Positions 1-8,640 of a DNA stretch of 64,000 bases are shown in pieces. Position numbers and translations under genes: made by a program. Under the pieces are notes generated by a model. It was not told the DNA's origin, made no database searches, and worked only from the letters and a program-made list of their open reading frames with translations. How positions within the stretch are numbered: the stretch's first letter is position 1; each line of letters opens with the position of its first letter. Origin of the DNA: CAZDDB01 sp963843285 (GTDB taxonomy: Bacteria > Acidobacteriota > HRBIN11 > JAKEFK01). The stretch is taken from NCBI GenBank assembly GCA_963843285.1, contig CAWJJO010000005.1:124001-188000 (forward strand), in the 5' to 3' direction.

Positions 1-193
1 CCTCAGCAGATAGAACCGATTTGAATGTCTTTTCCTTCGACATTCCCACGCTGCTTCCCGCGACCGAAGTATGGGCGGAAATCTCAATAATCCCTTTGCA
101 TTTAGGGCATTTCAGCTTCTTGCTTGCAGAACCCTGCAGCTTGCTGTCGTCAAATTTGTATTTTGCCCCGCAGACTGGACACGCAACAATCAC
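1..193 (-). CDS. MJ0042-type zinc-ribbon protein, N-terminal part (cut by window edge)
   Basis: Reading the minus strand from a GTG at 193 gives 64 codons open to the window edge. Residues 1-35 hold two Cys pairs, CPVCG (C5, C8) and CPKC, about 22 residues apart. This is the MJ0042-type zinc ribbon found at the N terminus of many bacterial proteins, often followed by a membrane or adaptor domain. The GTG overlaps the TGA stop of the upstream cysteine desulfurase gene (GTGA), which implies translational coupling and supports this start. The remainder and therefore the function lie outside the window. Confidence 0.75.
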   Translation of the reverse strand, partial: MIVACPVCGAKYKFDDSKLQGSASKKLKCPKCKGIIEISAHTSVAGSSVGMSKEKTFKSVLSAE

Positions 194-1323
194 TGAACCG
201 CTCCCGTTCCGACGCTTTCTAAATGATGAATGACCCGAAGAAAATAATCAATCTCCTCCGGGGTAGTGAATTTCCCGAAGCTTACCCGAATTACGCTTCT
301 GGCAAGCTCCTCATTATACCCCAGCGCCAGAATCACATGAGACGGTTCTATGATGCCCGCAGAGCAAGCCGAACCATTGCTGATCGCAATCCCTTCCAAA
401 TCAAGCGCCATGACCATCGATTCGCCTGTCCAGGAGTGTGAAAAGAAATTAACCGTGTTGGGAAGACGGGGCGCATCTTTGCAAACGATCGTCATAGACG
501 TTTGGCGCAGTCCGGTTTCCAATCTATCGCGGAGAGAAAGGAGGTCCGGTAATCCCTCTTGCGCCAACAGTGCCGCAGCCACACCGAATCCGTGAATTGC
601 AATGTGATTCTCCGTTCCCGGGCGCAATCCTCGTTCGTGAGTTCCGCCAAAAAACAGCGGCGCAATCTCGGCATTCGGCCCCACGTAAAGAGCACCTGCG
701 CCTTTGGGTCCGTAGATTTTGTGCGCAGAAACGGACACAAGATCAGCGCCCAGTACTTCCACATCCACAGGAACTTTGCCCAACGCCTGTACGGCGTCCG
801 TATGGAGGAGAATTCCCCGTTCACGCGCTACGGTAGCTATTTCACGCACCGGTTGCAACGTCCCGACTTCGTTGTTCGCCATCATGATGGAAATCAAGAT
901 TGTGTCTTTTCGAACTGCATCGAGGACCACAGACGCATCTATGATTCCGTCGGCAGTCGGTGACACGAATGAAACTTCGAAACCCTCGTTTTGAAGATGT
1001 CTGCAAGCGCCCAGGACCGAAGAATGTTCGATTGCCGAAGTAATCACGTGATTGCCCTTCTGCCGATTGGCTCTGGCTGCTCCGAGTATCGCCAGATTGT
1101 TCGCCTCGGTTCCACCCGAAGTAAAAGCCACACGTCGATGATCGCAGTAAAGCAACCCTGCCACTTGCACTCTTGCTTCATCGATGAGAGCGCGCGCTTC
1201 CCTCCCCTCGCTGTGAATGCTGGAAGCATTGCCAAAAAGCGGCATCACGCGCGCCATCTCTTCACTCACACGTGGATCCAGCGGCGACGACGCATTGTAG
1301 TCGAGATATACCCTCTTGCTCAT
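190..1323 (-). CDS. Cysteine desulfurase (NifS/IscS family)
   Basis: A 377-residue class V aminotransferase-fold enzyme that takes sulfur from L-cysteine, using PLP, to supply Fe-S cluster or thiolation pathways in the cytosol. Visible motifs: YLDYNASS at the start, TSGGTEANN (69-76), active-site H100, the PLP lysine in SAHKIYGPKG (K202), RPGTEN (235-239) and the catalytic cysteine in NGSACSAG (C320). An upstream extension to 1359 is open, but the family begins at MSKRVYLDYN, so I place the start at 1323. It is divergent from aroF and its stop overlaps the start of the zinc-ribbon gene. No isc/suf partners are visible, so NifS, IscS or selenocysteine-lyase-like roles cannot be separated. Confidence 0.93.
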   Translation of the reverse strand: MSKRVYLDYNASSPLDPRVSEEMARVMPLFGNASSIHSEGREARALIDEARVQVAGLLYCDHRRVAFTSGGTEANNLAILGAARANRQKGNHVITSAIEHSSVLGACRHLQNEGFEVSFVSPTADGIIDASVVLDAVRKDTILISIMMANNEVGTLQPVREIATVARERGILLHTDAVQALGKVPVDVEVLGADLVSVSAHKIYGPKGAGALYVGPNAEIAPLFFGGTHERGLRPGTENHIAIHGFGVAAALLAQEGLPDLLSLRDRLETGLRQTSMTIVCKDAPRLPNTVNFFSHSWTGESMVMALDLEGIAISNGSACSAGIIEPSHVILALGYNEELARSVIRVSFGKFTTPEEIDYFLRVIHHLESVGTGAVQ

Positions 1324-1410
1324 GGAACCGATCATAGTCTCCACCCTTGTGGGCGTCAACTGAAACTGTTATGATATCGCTTATCATTTTTCCGCCCTGA
1401 TTTCTCTTCA

Positions 1411-2424
1411 ATGATCGTAGTACTAAAGAAAGATATTTCGACAGAAGACCTGCAGAAGCTACAAGAAAAGCTGCGCGGGTACGGGTGTCAATTTCAAATT
1501 CATGAAAACGGCGAAGGGATTCTGCGGATCCGGAGCAAACAACATTTGCTGTCAAAAGATTTTTTCTTGAGTCAGCCCGGAGTTCAAGATGCTTTTCGGA
1601 TCACCCCCACATACCGGCTCGCCTCACGAAAAAGCGGAGAAGAAGAAAGCGGCATTATGGTCGGCGATATTAGGATTGATCCGGACCATTTTACGGTTGT
1701 TGCCGGACCATGCGCTGTAGAATCGGAAGAGCAAATTACCGGCATTGCCGAGCGGCTTGCGCGAACCGGAATCAGATTCTTGCGCGGTGGAGCGTTTAAG
1801 CCGCGCACCTCGCCGTACGCGTTCCAGGGGATGGGTATCGAAGGTCTCCAATTATTAAGAAAAGCTGCAGATGCGGTGCGGATGAAAGTCGTGACGGAAG
1901 CTGTTTCTTCTTCAGATGTGCCGGTCGTGTCCGAATACGCCGATATCCTGCAAATTGGTACAAGAAACATGCAAAATTTCCGGCTACTGAAGATGGCTGG
2001 AAAGCAAAGTAAACCCGTTCTGTTGAAACGCGGCATGAATGCCACGGTTGAGGAATTTCTTCTTGCCGCAGAGTACATTCTCCAGGAGGGCAATCCTCAA
2101 GTGATTCTTTGCGAACGCGGAATCCGGACCTTTGAAACAGCCACCCGCAACACGCTGGACATCAGCGCGGTGCCCGTGATCAAGCAGATTTCACACCTGC
2201 CGATCTTTGTGGATCCGAGCCATGCCTCCGGAAAACGTAGTCTCATCCTACCCCTTTCCAGGGCCGCACTCGCAGCAGGAGCGGACGGGCTTCTGATTGA
2301 GGTGCACAATCAAGTTGAGACGGCAAAGAGTGACGGACCCCAAAGTATCGACTTTTCTGCTTTTGACGAGCTGATCACGGCATTGAAAAGGATCGCTCCG
2401 GCAATCTCAAAACGAATTTTGTAG
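1411..2424 (+). CDS. aroF: 3-deoxy-7-phosphoheptulonate (DAHP) synthase, type I-beta
   Basis: This 337-residue enzyme condenses phosphoenolpyruvate and erythrose 4-phosphate, the first step of the shikimate pathway. Residues 1-65 form the small ferredoxin-like regulatory domain seen in the Thermotoga-type enzymes. The TIM-barrel follows, with AGPCAVES (98-105), RGGAFKPRTSPYAFQG, QIGTRNMQN, LLKRGM, ERGIRTFE and the metal-binding VDPSHASGKR. The regulatory domain implies feedback control by an aromatic product (family knowledge). It is 28 bases upstream of mqnD. That fits, because the futalosine menaquinone route starts from chorismate, the end product of this pathway. Confidence 0.95.
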   Translation: MIVVLKKDISTEDLQKLQEKLRGYGCQFQIHENGEGILRIRSKQHLLSKDFFLSQPGVQDAFRITPTYRLASRKSGEEESGIMVGDIRIDPDHFTVVAGPCAVESEEQITGIAERLARTGIRFLRGGAFKPRTSPYAFQGMGIEGLQLLRKAADAVRMKVVTEAVSSSDVPVVSEYADILQIGTRNMQNFRLLKMAGKQSKPVLLKRGMNATVEEFLLAAEYILQEGNPQVILCERGIRTFETATRNTLDISAVPVIKQISHLPIFVDPSHASGKRSLILPLSRAALAAGADGLLIEVHNQVETAKSDGPQSIDFSAFDELITALKRIAPAISKRIL

Positions 2425-2452
2425 CAGAAGCCTCTGCAACAGGTGGAAAACA

Positions 2453-3280
2453 ATGAAAATACAACTGGGACACAGCCCCGACGCGGATGACGCGTTCATG
2501 TTTTATGCGCTAGCGCATAAAAAGATTGATACAGCCGAGTTTCAATTCGAACACATCTTGCGGGATATAGAAACGCTGAACCGCTGGGCTCTGGAAAAGA
2601 AATTGGAAGTCACCGCGCTATCGGTCCACACCTATGCCCATGTCTCCAAAGATTACGCTCTCCTTCCACATGGGGCTAGCATCGGCGATAAATACGGACC
2701 AATTGTTGTTGCGATGGAAGATCTGTCATTGGATGATCTAAAGCAGAAGCGCATCGCAGTTCCCGGAGAGTTGACAACTGCGTTTCTTGGACTGTGTCTT
2801 TGTCTCGGCCGGTTCCAGTATGAGGTGATTCCGTTTGACAAGATTTTTGAAGCAGTACGCGCCGGGGATGTAGATGCCGGATTGATCATTCATGAAGGGC
2901 AGCTCACTTTCGCCAATCTTGGATTCAAAAAGGTTTTGGATCTGGGTGAATGGTGGCACTCCAAAACATCTCTTCCCCTGCCTTTGGGCGTGAACGGAGT
3001 TCGTAAAGATCTCGGCGAAGAGAACTGTAAAAGGATTTCCGGCTATTTGCGCCAGAGCATTGAATACGGGCTGGAACACCGTCCGGATGCGATGCAGTAC
3101 GCTCAACAGTACGCGCGGAACACCGAGGAAAAACTTACGGACCGCTTTGTGGCCATGTATGTAAACAACTACACCAGGAACCTTGGAGAAAAGGGTAAAA
3201 AAGCAATTGAGATTCTGCTGAACGAAGCCCACGCCGCCGGCCTGATTCCGCAGGCGACGCTGGATATTATCTCAGAATGA
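2453..3280 (+). CDS. mqnD: 1,4-dihydroxy-6-naphthoate synthase (futalosine menaquinone pathway)
   Basis: A 275-residue protein of the MqnA/MqnD fold, which resembles periplasmic solute-binding proteins but lacks a signal peptide. The N-terminal HSPDADDAFMFYAL signature is typical, as are the LTTAF loop and the late His in LIIHEGQL. MqnD converts cyclic de-hypoxanthine futalosine to 1,4-dihydroxy-6-naphthoate in menaquinone synthesis. A purine-rich AGGTGG lies 6 bases before the ATG. The stop overlaps the ATG of the next gene (ATGA). No other mqn gene is in the window. MqnA is the alternative assignment, but the SPDADD start favours MqnD. Confidence 0.85.
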   Translation: MKIQLGHSPDADDAFMFYALAHKKIDTAEFQFEHILRDIETLNRWALEKKLEVTALSVHTYAHVSKDYALLPHGASIGDKYGPIVVAMEDLSLDDLKQKRIAVPGELTTAFLGLCLCLGRFQYEVIPFDKIFEAVRAGDVDAGLIIHEGQLTFANLGFKKVLDLGEWWHSKTSLPLPLGVNGVRKDLGEENCKRISGYLRQSIEYGLEHRPDAMQYAQQYARNTEEKLTDRFVAMYVNNYTRNLGEKGKKAIEILLNEAHAAGLIPQATLDIISE

Positions 3281-4935
3281 AAAAAGCATTCCTGGCGACA
3301 GTCGTGCTTGTAGCTCTCGGGCTGGCAACCCACGCCATCGTTTCCTACCGGAAATACAATGTCATTCTCATCACGATAGATACACTGCGTCCCGACTACC
3401 TCAGTTGTTACAATTCTCAAGCTGACCCGACACCCAATATTGACAGAATCGCGGAAAACGGGGTGTTGTTCACCAACGCCTTCACCCTCATTCCCATTAC
3501 AATGCCGTCGCACGCTTCGATCCTGACTTCCCGCCAGCCGCACGAGCTCCGTTTATTCAATAATGGAGATCGCTTCCGGCACAGTGTTCCCCTGCTTCCT
3601 GAATTATTGGAGCGAAAAGGGTACACAACAGCGGCCTTTGTTTCGCTCGGAGTGCTGGGGCGCACATTCGGTTTAGCCCAGGGGTTCGACGTATACGAAG
3701 ACAACTTCGATCATACAAACGGCCGTTATTACAAGGTTGCTTCCGAAGTGAATGATGTAGCACTTCCTTGGATTGAAAGGGTAAAAAACAATCACTTCTT
3801 CGCATGGATCCATTATTCAGATCCTCATGAGCCGTACGTTACCGTCGATGCGCCCCCCGATACGGAGGTGCTCGTAGATGGCGCATCCTACATGAAGATC
3901 ACGCTGGCAAAAAAAGAAAAACATACAGTGAGTTTTACTGCAAAGCCGGGGGAAACGGCCATCGAGTTTCGCGCCCTGGATAACCGCAGAACAAAGCGCG
4001 GCATGCCGGACGAATCCAAACGCTTTATCGACCCGAAAGTTGTTCTGTCTTCCATCGAAGGAATCGATCTTGTGTACGGAACAGACTGGACGGACATCAA
4101 CCTGAGGAACGGACAAAAGGTGCGCTATTTTGAAAAGAGCGCCACGACGAAAGTGGTGAATACAAATCCTTCACCGGTACAGATTCAATTGCGTTTCTCA
4201 GGTGGGGTCTGGGAGGATCGCCCCGCCAAAATCCGCGCGAACTATTCCGCAGAGGTACAGTATACGGACAAATACATCGGCATCCTGTGGGACAGGCTGA
4301 AGGAACTGGGATTGTTGAATCGTACCATGATCGTAGTAACAGCCGACCATGGAGAAGGATTGAAAACCCACGGAATCCTGGGACATGTGGATCAATTGTG
4401 GAACGAGACGATGCATATCCCGTTGATCGTCTACTATCCTGGTCTGGGGACACGCGGAACAAAATCCAATGCGCTTGTAAACTTACTGGACGTCATGCCA
4501 TCCGTTCTCGACCTGTTGCACGTGCACAACGAGAAGCCAATGAAGGGGCAAAGCCTGAAGCGTTATATCAGTAAGTCTCCCGTGGATTGGATTTTTTCAA
4601 AACCTGTGCAACGCGACTGGACTTTCGCCTGCACACTGAGACCCCAGGCCGCGCACAATGCGTATGCGATCACAAACGGCAAAATCAAAATCATTCACAG
4701 CCCTACAAAGAAAATCCCCTGGGAAGCATACGATCTCGAAACCGATCCTATTGAAAAAAAGAACATTGCAAGATATGATCCCGGACGTTTTCAAACAATG
4801 AGCATCCCACGCGGCTTGTTGGAAGGCTATCGTCGCGAAATCGAGCCGCTGCATGGTCGCAGAAACCCGGCGCCCGGTGAGGAAGAAAAGGAAATACTAC
4901 AAAACCTGGGTTACGTAGGAGGCGACACTCCCTAA
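3277..4935 (+). CDS. Membrane-anchored sulfatase-fold (alkaline phosphatase superfamily) protein
   Basis: 552 residues with an N-terminal membrane anchor (about 5-23). The catalytic domain starts at NVILITIDTLRPD (D35) and carries TADHGE (D357, H358) as metal ligands. The usual sulfatase Cys/Ser-x-Pro-x-Arg is replaced by T75-M-P-S-H79. Formylglycine therefore cannot form, and threonine is the likely nucleophile, as in phosphotransferase relatives. Between HYSDPHEPY (179-187) and the next core segment (about 322) lies an unusual beta-rich insertion of roughly 130 residues. The C terminus ends NLGYVGGDTP. It overlaps mqnD by 4 bases (ATGA). The substrate is unknown, and I would not call it an arylsulfatase. 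Confidence 0.8.
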   Translation: MKKAFLATVVLVALGLATHAIVSYRKYNVILITIDTLRPDYLSCYNSQADPTPNIDRIAENGVLFTNAFTLIPITMPSHASILTSRQPHELRLFNNGDRFRHSVPLLPELLERKGYTTAAFVSLGVLGRTFGLAQGFDVYEDNFDHTNGRYYKVASEVNDVALPWIERVKNNHFFAWIHYSDPHEPYVTVDAPPDTEVLVDGASYMKITLAKKEKHTVSFTAKPGETAIEFRALDNRRTKRGMPDESKRFIDPKVVLSSIEGIDLVYGTDWTDINLRNGQKVRYFEKSATTKVVNTNPSPVQIQLRFSGGVWEDRPAKIRANYSAEVQYTDKYIGILWDRLKELGLLNRTMIVVTADHGEGLKTHGILGHVDQLWNETMHIPLIVYYPGLGTRGTKSNALVNLLDVMPSVLDLLHVHNEKPMKGQSLKRYISKSPVDWIFSKPVQRDWTFACTLRPQAAHNAYAITNGKIKIIHSPTKKIPWEAYDLETDPIEKKNIARYDPGRFQTMSIPRGLLEGYRREIEPLHGRRNPAPGEEEKEILQNLGYVGGDTP

Positions 4936-4944
4936 ACAGCAGAT

Positions 4945-4996
4945 GGAGCGCAGGCTTCCAGCCCGCATTATGGGTCGCAGGCGTCTCGCCTGCATT
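4945..4996. repeat. Palindromic intergenic repeat, family A (copy 1)
   Basis: Two adjacent short hairpin modules of the type GCAGGC-GTCCC-GCCTGC, separated by ATTATGG. This copy lies between the two sulfatase-fold genes. Related copies are at 8558, 18244 and 42647. The left hairpin here is partly degraded (GCAGGCTTCCAGCCCGC). Confidence 0.8.
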
Positions 4997-5101
4997 CGTT
5001 CATTAAATGATTGCAATTCCATAGATCCAATTTGAATTGAATTTATCGCGGGGCCGCTATATGATATACGACTTTATTTGATCGTTTTCCAAGAAGGCCA
5101 A

Positions 5102-7036
5102 ATGAACAAACTCACATTACTGATATCAGCCGCCATCTGTCTGCTGATCATTTTCTTTCTGATGACTCGTACGAAGACGACAGAGACAAATTTTTATCGC
5201 CTGATGGATCATTTTCAGCAAATCGAGTTTGTACAGACACCTCAAAAGACGACACAGGAGAACCCTGCGGATCTTCAACATTTCATCGGGCAGAGACTGA
5301 ATCGCGATTTCATGTTCAACAGCCCGGAGAATCCACTAAAGCTAAAAGTCACGAAATCCCAATCCGGCCCAGGCGACGGACCCGGCCTTCGAACTGAAAA
5401 TGTGATCTTTGCCCCGCCCAAGACCACCTTCCGTGTTGCGCTGAAACTGGGAAATCAGCCATCTATGAGTTTTGGTTATGGCCTTTTGAATGAAAACTGG
5501 GACACTCTTTTTGGCGGCGTGATGTTTCAAATTTCAGTCGAAGATTCGGGAAAGCGCGAAACCAAAGTGGTCTTTCGAGAGGAATTGAAACCGGGTCGCG
5601 CGAAGGCTCGATCCTGGTACAAGACGCAGCTTGACTTGCATGGCTATTCCAACAGGCGGGTGAAGATTATCTTCGATACTTTTCTCATCCGGGCCAACTC
5701 AAGCAAAGATCTCTATTCTGCATGGATCAATCCGGTCATTACAAATGCGACCGGCAAGCCGGCAAAGCCAAATTTGATTTTAATTTCGCTGGATACGCTG
5801 CGGGCAGACCATCTGGGATGCTACGGATACCCAAAAAATACAACGCCGCACATTGACCGATTGGCGGAGCAGGGCGTCGTTGTAAAAACAGTAATCTCGC
5901 AGGCTCCATTCACCATGTCGTCGCATATGTCCCTTCTGACTTCGCTCTATCCCTCCTTCCATGGTGTCAACAAACTCAAGGACAGCTATCTAGATTCGAA
6001 AGTAACTACACTTGCCGAAGTTTTATACAACCAGGGCTACAGAACATGGGCCATTACAGGCGGTGGCCAGCTAAGCTCCAATTACGGATTTGCTGAGGGT
6101 TTTGAAACGTTCATTGAATATAACAACAAGACGGACGTAGAAAGAAAGGTGAAGGAGACGATCGATTTCCTGGAACAGCAGAAGGACAATAACTTTTTTG
6201 TTTTCTTTCACACATTCCGGCCTCATGCCCCTTACCGGGCGCCCGCTCCGTACAACACCATGTTTGATCCCGACTATACAGGCGATGTGACGGGCGATAC
6301 GGCAACCCTGAATGAAATCAACAACGGAACCCGAAAAATCACGCCGAGAGATGTTCAGCACATTGCAAGTCTCTACGACGGCGATATCCGGCATACGGAT
6401 GAAGCTCTTGCGCCGTTGTTTGATTACATCAAATCTGCAAAACTCGATTCCAACACGCTCATTGTCATCACCTCCGATCACGGCGAAGAATTCGGAGAGC
6501 ATGGAAAAGTAGCGTTGCACAGCCATACGCTATACGACGAGCTGCTTCATATTCCTTTGATTCTTGTGGCGCCGCATTTGCTTCCTGCAGGAAAAGTAGT
6601 TGAACAGCAGGTCAGATCCATTGATATCACACCGACAATTCTAGAGCTTATCGGCGTGCCAAAAGTGGAAGCCATGCAGGGATCGTCGCTTGTGAATTTG
6701 ATTCGATCCGGAACTGAAAAAGGCCCTGAGCAGTACGCGTTCAGCGAAAGACTTGCAACAGACAGCACCTATCTGAGATCGGTCAGATCGCCTTCATTCA
6801 AGTTTATTTGCCAGGAAAACCGGGATAATCACGATCGTATTTATTACTACTTCAATCTCAAGAACGATCCGCACGAACAGAAAAACCTGGATCCTTCCGG
6901 CATAAAAGAAAAGGGGTTGATGAGCCAGATTCAATTCCTGATCGACCACGAACGCACTGCCAAAAAAGTCGTTCGCGAAAGGGAACTGGACAGCGAAACG
7001 CTCGAGACCCTCAAAGCTCTCGGATACGTGAACTGA
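5102..7036 (+). CDS. Second membrane-anchored sulfatase-fold protein with N-terminal beta domain
   Basis: 644 residues from the ATG at 5102. The open frame extends to 5078, but MNKLTLLISA begins a clean membrane anchor (about 5-21). Residues about 70-215 form a beta-rich extracytoplasmic domain. The catalytic part then begins with NLILISLDTLRADHLGCYGY and includes TSDHGEEFGEHG. At the nucleophile position the sequence is FTMSSHMS, so the Cys/Ser-x-Pro-x-Arg signature is lost and formylglycine chemistry is ruled out. It ends ETLKALGYVN. It is probably a paralogue of the preceding gene, and its active site faces the periplasm. Substrate unknown. Confidence 0.8.
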   Translation: MNKLTLLISAAICLLIIFFLMTRTKTTETNFYRLMDHFQQIEFVQTPQKTTQENPADLQHFIGQRLNRDFMFNSPENPLKLKVTKSQSGPGDGPGLRTENVIFAPPKTTFRVALKLGNQPSMSFGYGLLNENWDTLFGGVMFQISVEDSGKRETKVVFREELKPGRAKARSWYKTQLDLHGYSNRRVKIIFDTFLIRANSSKDLYSAWINPVITNATGKPAKPNLILISLDTLRADHLGCYGYPKNTTPHIDRLAEQGVVVKTVISQAPFTMSSHMSLLTSLYPSFHGVNKLKDSYLDSKVTTLAEVLYNQGYRTWAITGGGQLSSNYGFAEGFETFIEYNNKTDVERKVKETIDFLEQQKDNNFFVFFHTFRPHAPYRAPAPYNTMFDPDYTGDVTGDTATLNEINNGTRKITPRDVQHIASLYDGDIRHTDEALAPLFDYIKSAKLDSNTLIVITSDHGEEFGEHGKVALHSHTLYDELLHIPLILVAPHLLPAGKVVEQQVRSIDITPTILELIGVPKVEAMQGSSLVNLIRSGTEKGPEQYAFSERLATDSTYLRSVRSPSFKFICQENRDNHDRIYYYFNLKNDPHEQKNLDPSGIKEKGLMSQIQFLIDHERTAKKVVRERELDSETLETLKALGYVN

Positions 7037-7040
7037 GTCT

Positions 7041-7418
7041 TCAGGTTTCCAGCACTACAACGGCGGTTGCAAACTCTTCAATATGCGAAATGGAGACGTA
7101 CGCGCGCGCCATCTTCTTTTCTACTACAAGATCGAGAGCCTTTCCGTAGAAATTGAGATGCGGAGCGCCCGAGGGTTCATTCCAGACTTCAATCTCTTTC
7201 CAGCTGATGTCTCCACCCCAACCCCGTCCCATCGCTTTGAATGCTGCTTCCTTTGAGGCGAAACGACCGGCATAATGCAGGGCCGCGTTCTTTCTTGCGG
7301 AACAATAGTCAATCTCAACTTGTGTAAAGAGACGGTTGATAAAACGCTCACCGTGACGCTCGATGATCTCGCGCACGCGTTTTACTTCGATGATGTCGGT
7401 TCCGATCCCTAGAATCAT
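7041..7418 (-). CDS. acpS: Holo-[acyl-carrier-protein] synthase
   Basis: A 125-residue enzyme that transfers 4'-phosphopantetheine from CoA to the serine of acyl carrier protein. MILGIGTDIIEVKR carries the Mg-binding D8, and RFASKEAAFKAMG carries E57. Both are the diagnostic motifs. The length is standard. Its ATG overlaps the TGA of prfB (ATGA), so the two are co-translated on the minus strand. It converges on the sulfatase gene, with only 4 bases between the stops. Confidence 0.96.
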   Translation of the reverse strand: MILGIGTDIIEVKRVREIIERHGERFINRLFTQVEIDYCSARKNAALHYAGRFASKEAAFKAMGRGWGGDISWKEIEVWNEPSGAPHLNFYGKALDLVVEKKMARAYVSISHIEEFATAVVVLET

Positions 7419-8510
7419 GAAGACTTCCTGCTGAGCAAATACGCTTTGATAAAATCGTCCAGATCTCCATCCAGCACACGATCCACATCACCTGTCTCGG
7501 TTTTTGTCCGGTGATCCTTCACCATGCGGTATGGGGCCAGAACGTAGGAACGGATCTGGCTTCCAAAACCGATTTCACGCTTCGTGTCTTCAATCGCCTG
7601 AAATTTTTCCATCTGCTCTTTTTGATGATGCTCGTAAAGACGCGCGCGCAATACCTTCATCGCCACTTCCCGGTTTCGGAATTGCGAACGTTCATTCTGG
7701 CATTGCACAACAATGCCCGTTGGAAGATGGGTAATTCGGACCGCGGAATCGGTCACGTTGACATGCTGGCCGCCCGGACCTCCCGCGCGATATGTATCCA
7801 CCTTCAAGTCTTTATCTTCAATTTTGATTTCGATATTGTCTTCAATGTCGGGATAAACGAACACACTGGCAAACGAGGTGTGCCTCCGCTTGTTTGCATC
7901 AAACGGAGAGATACGGACCAGACGGTGTACACCCGCCTCCGCAGACAAATAACCGTAAGCATACGGCCCGTTCACAGCAATCGTGGCGCGACTGATTCCC
8001 GCTTCTTCGCCGGGATTTGTATCTATTACCTGAACCTGGTATCCCTTTCGATCGGCCCATCGCGAATACATGCGAAGCAGCATTGAGGCCCAGTCCTGTG
8101 ATTCAGTTCCACCGGCGCCGGGATGGATGGTCAGGATCGCGTTGGTCGCATCATGTTCGCCTGAAAGCAGCGCGCGAACCTCCGCCTCGTCGACCTGATT
8201 CTTTAACGAAGCCAGCGTTTGTGAAATCTCGTCTTGAACCGGTTCTCCGGCCTCTGCAAGCTGAAACCAGACTTCCAGATCTTCCACATTCTTTTCGTAT
8301 CGCCAGAACTCCTCGATGACTTCGCTCAGCCGCGCCCGCTTCTGGAGAACGCCCTGGGCTTTTTGTTGGTCCTGCCAGAAATCACCCGCGGCGGTCTGCT
8401 TTTCAATCTCTTGAAGTTCCTTCTCCTTGTTCTCTATTTCAAAGATAACCTCGAAGATGCGAGATCTTTTCCTTTACATCTTCAAACATCTGTCCCAGAT
8501 CCTGTTCCAT
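7415..8510 (-). CDS. prfB: Peptide chain release factor 2, with programmed +1 frameshift
   Basis: RF2 recognises UAA and UGA and releases the finished peptide. The zero frame starts at ATG 8510 (or 8513) after GGAGG and runs 23-24 codons to an in-frame TGA at 8439-8441. The slip site reads GGT-TAT-CTT-TGA, the same RGYL-stop arrangement as the well-known bacterial prfB site. A +1 shift there continues with EIENKEKELQ and gives about 364-365 residues, the usual RF2 length. The tripeptide anticodon SPF (VRISPFDANKR) and the catalytic GGQ (RAGGPGGQHVN) are present. The arrangement gives autoregulation: when RF2 is scarce, ribosomes pause at UGA and shift. The main downstream frame alone begins at 8287. 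Confidence 0.96.
8439..8450 (-). promoter_or_regulatory. Programmed +1 frameshift site of prfB
   Basis: GGT TAT CTT TGA on the minus strand. The CTT codon slips onto TTG when RF2 is limiting, and reading resumes at GAA (8440-8438). A purine-rich CGAGG just before it can act as the internal Shine-Dalgarno stimulator. Known prfB regulation, seen directly here. Confidence 0.93.
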
Positions 8511-8557
8511 CATTCCTCCATACAGTATGTAAACATGACATTCTACAGCAAAATCAA

Positions 8558-8607
8558 GGAGCGCAAGCGTCCCGCCTGCATTATGGACCGCAGGCGTCTT
8601 GCCTGCA
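8558..8607. repeat. Palindromic intergenic repeat, family A (copy 2)
   Basis: Two hairpin modules joined by ATTATGGACC: the first is slightly degraded (GCAAGCGTCCCGCCTGC), the second is GCAGGCGTCTTGCCTGC. It sits in the divergent gap between prfB and the YdeI-like gene, directly upstream of that gene's -10 element. Confidence 0.8.
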
Positions 8608-8624
8608 AAGCGGAAGAAGTTAGG

Positions 8625-8630
8625 TATAAT
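8625..8630 (+). promoter_or_regulatory. -10 element of the YdeI-like gene, probably leaderless
   Basis: A perfect TATAAT ends 10 bases before the ATG at 8641. Transcription would start only about 3-4 bases before the ATG, and no Shine-Dalgarno sequence is visible. A TTGCCT at about 8599 is too far (20 bases) for a strong -35. Confidence 0.55.
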
Positions 8631-8640
8631 TCTCCATACG

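Noticed and set aside
3277..7036. Naming the two genes arylsulfatases
   Set aside because: Both lack the Cys or Ser that is oxidised to formylglycine, so only superfamily membership can be supported.
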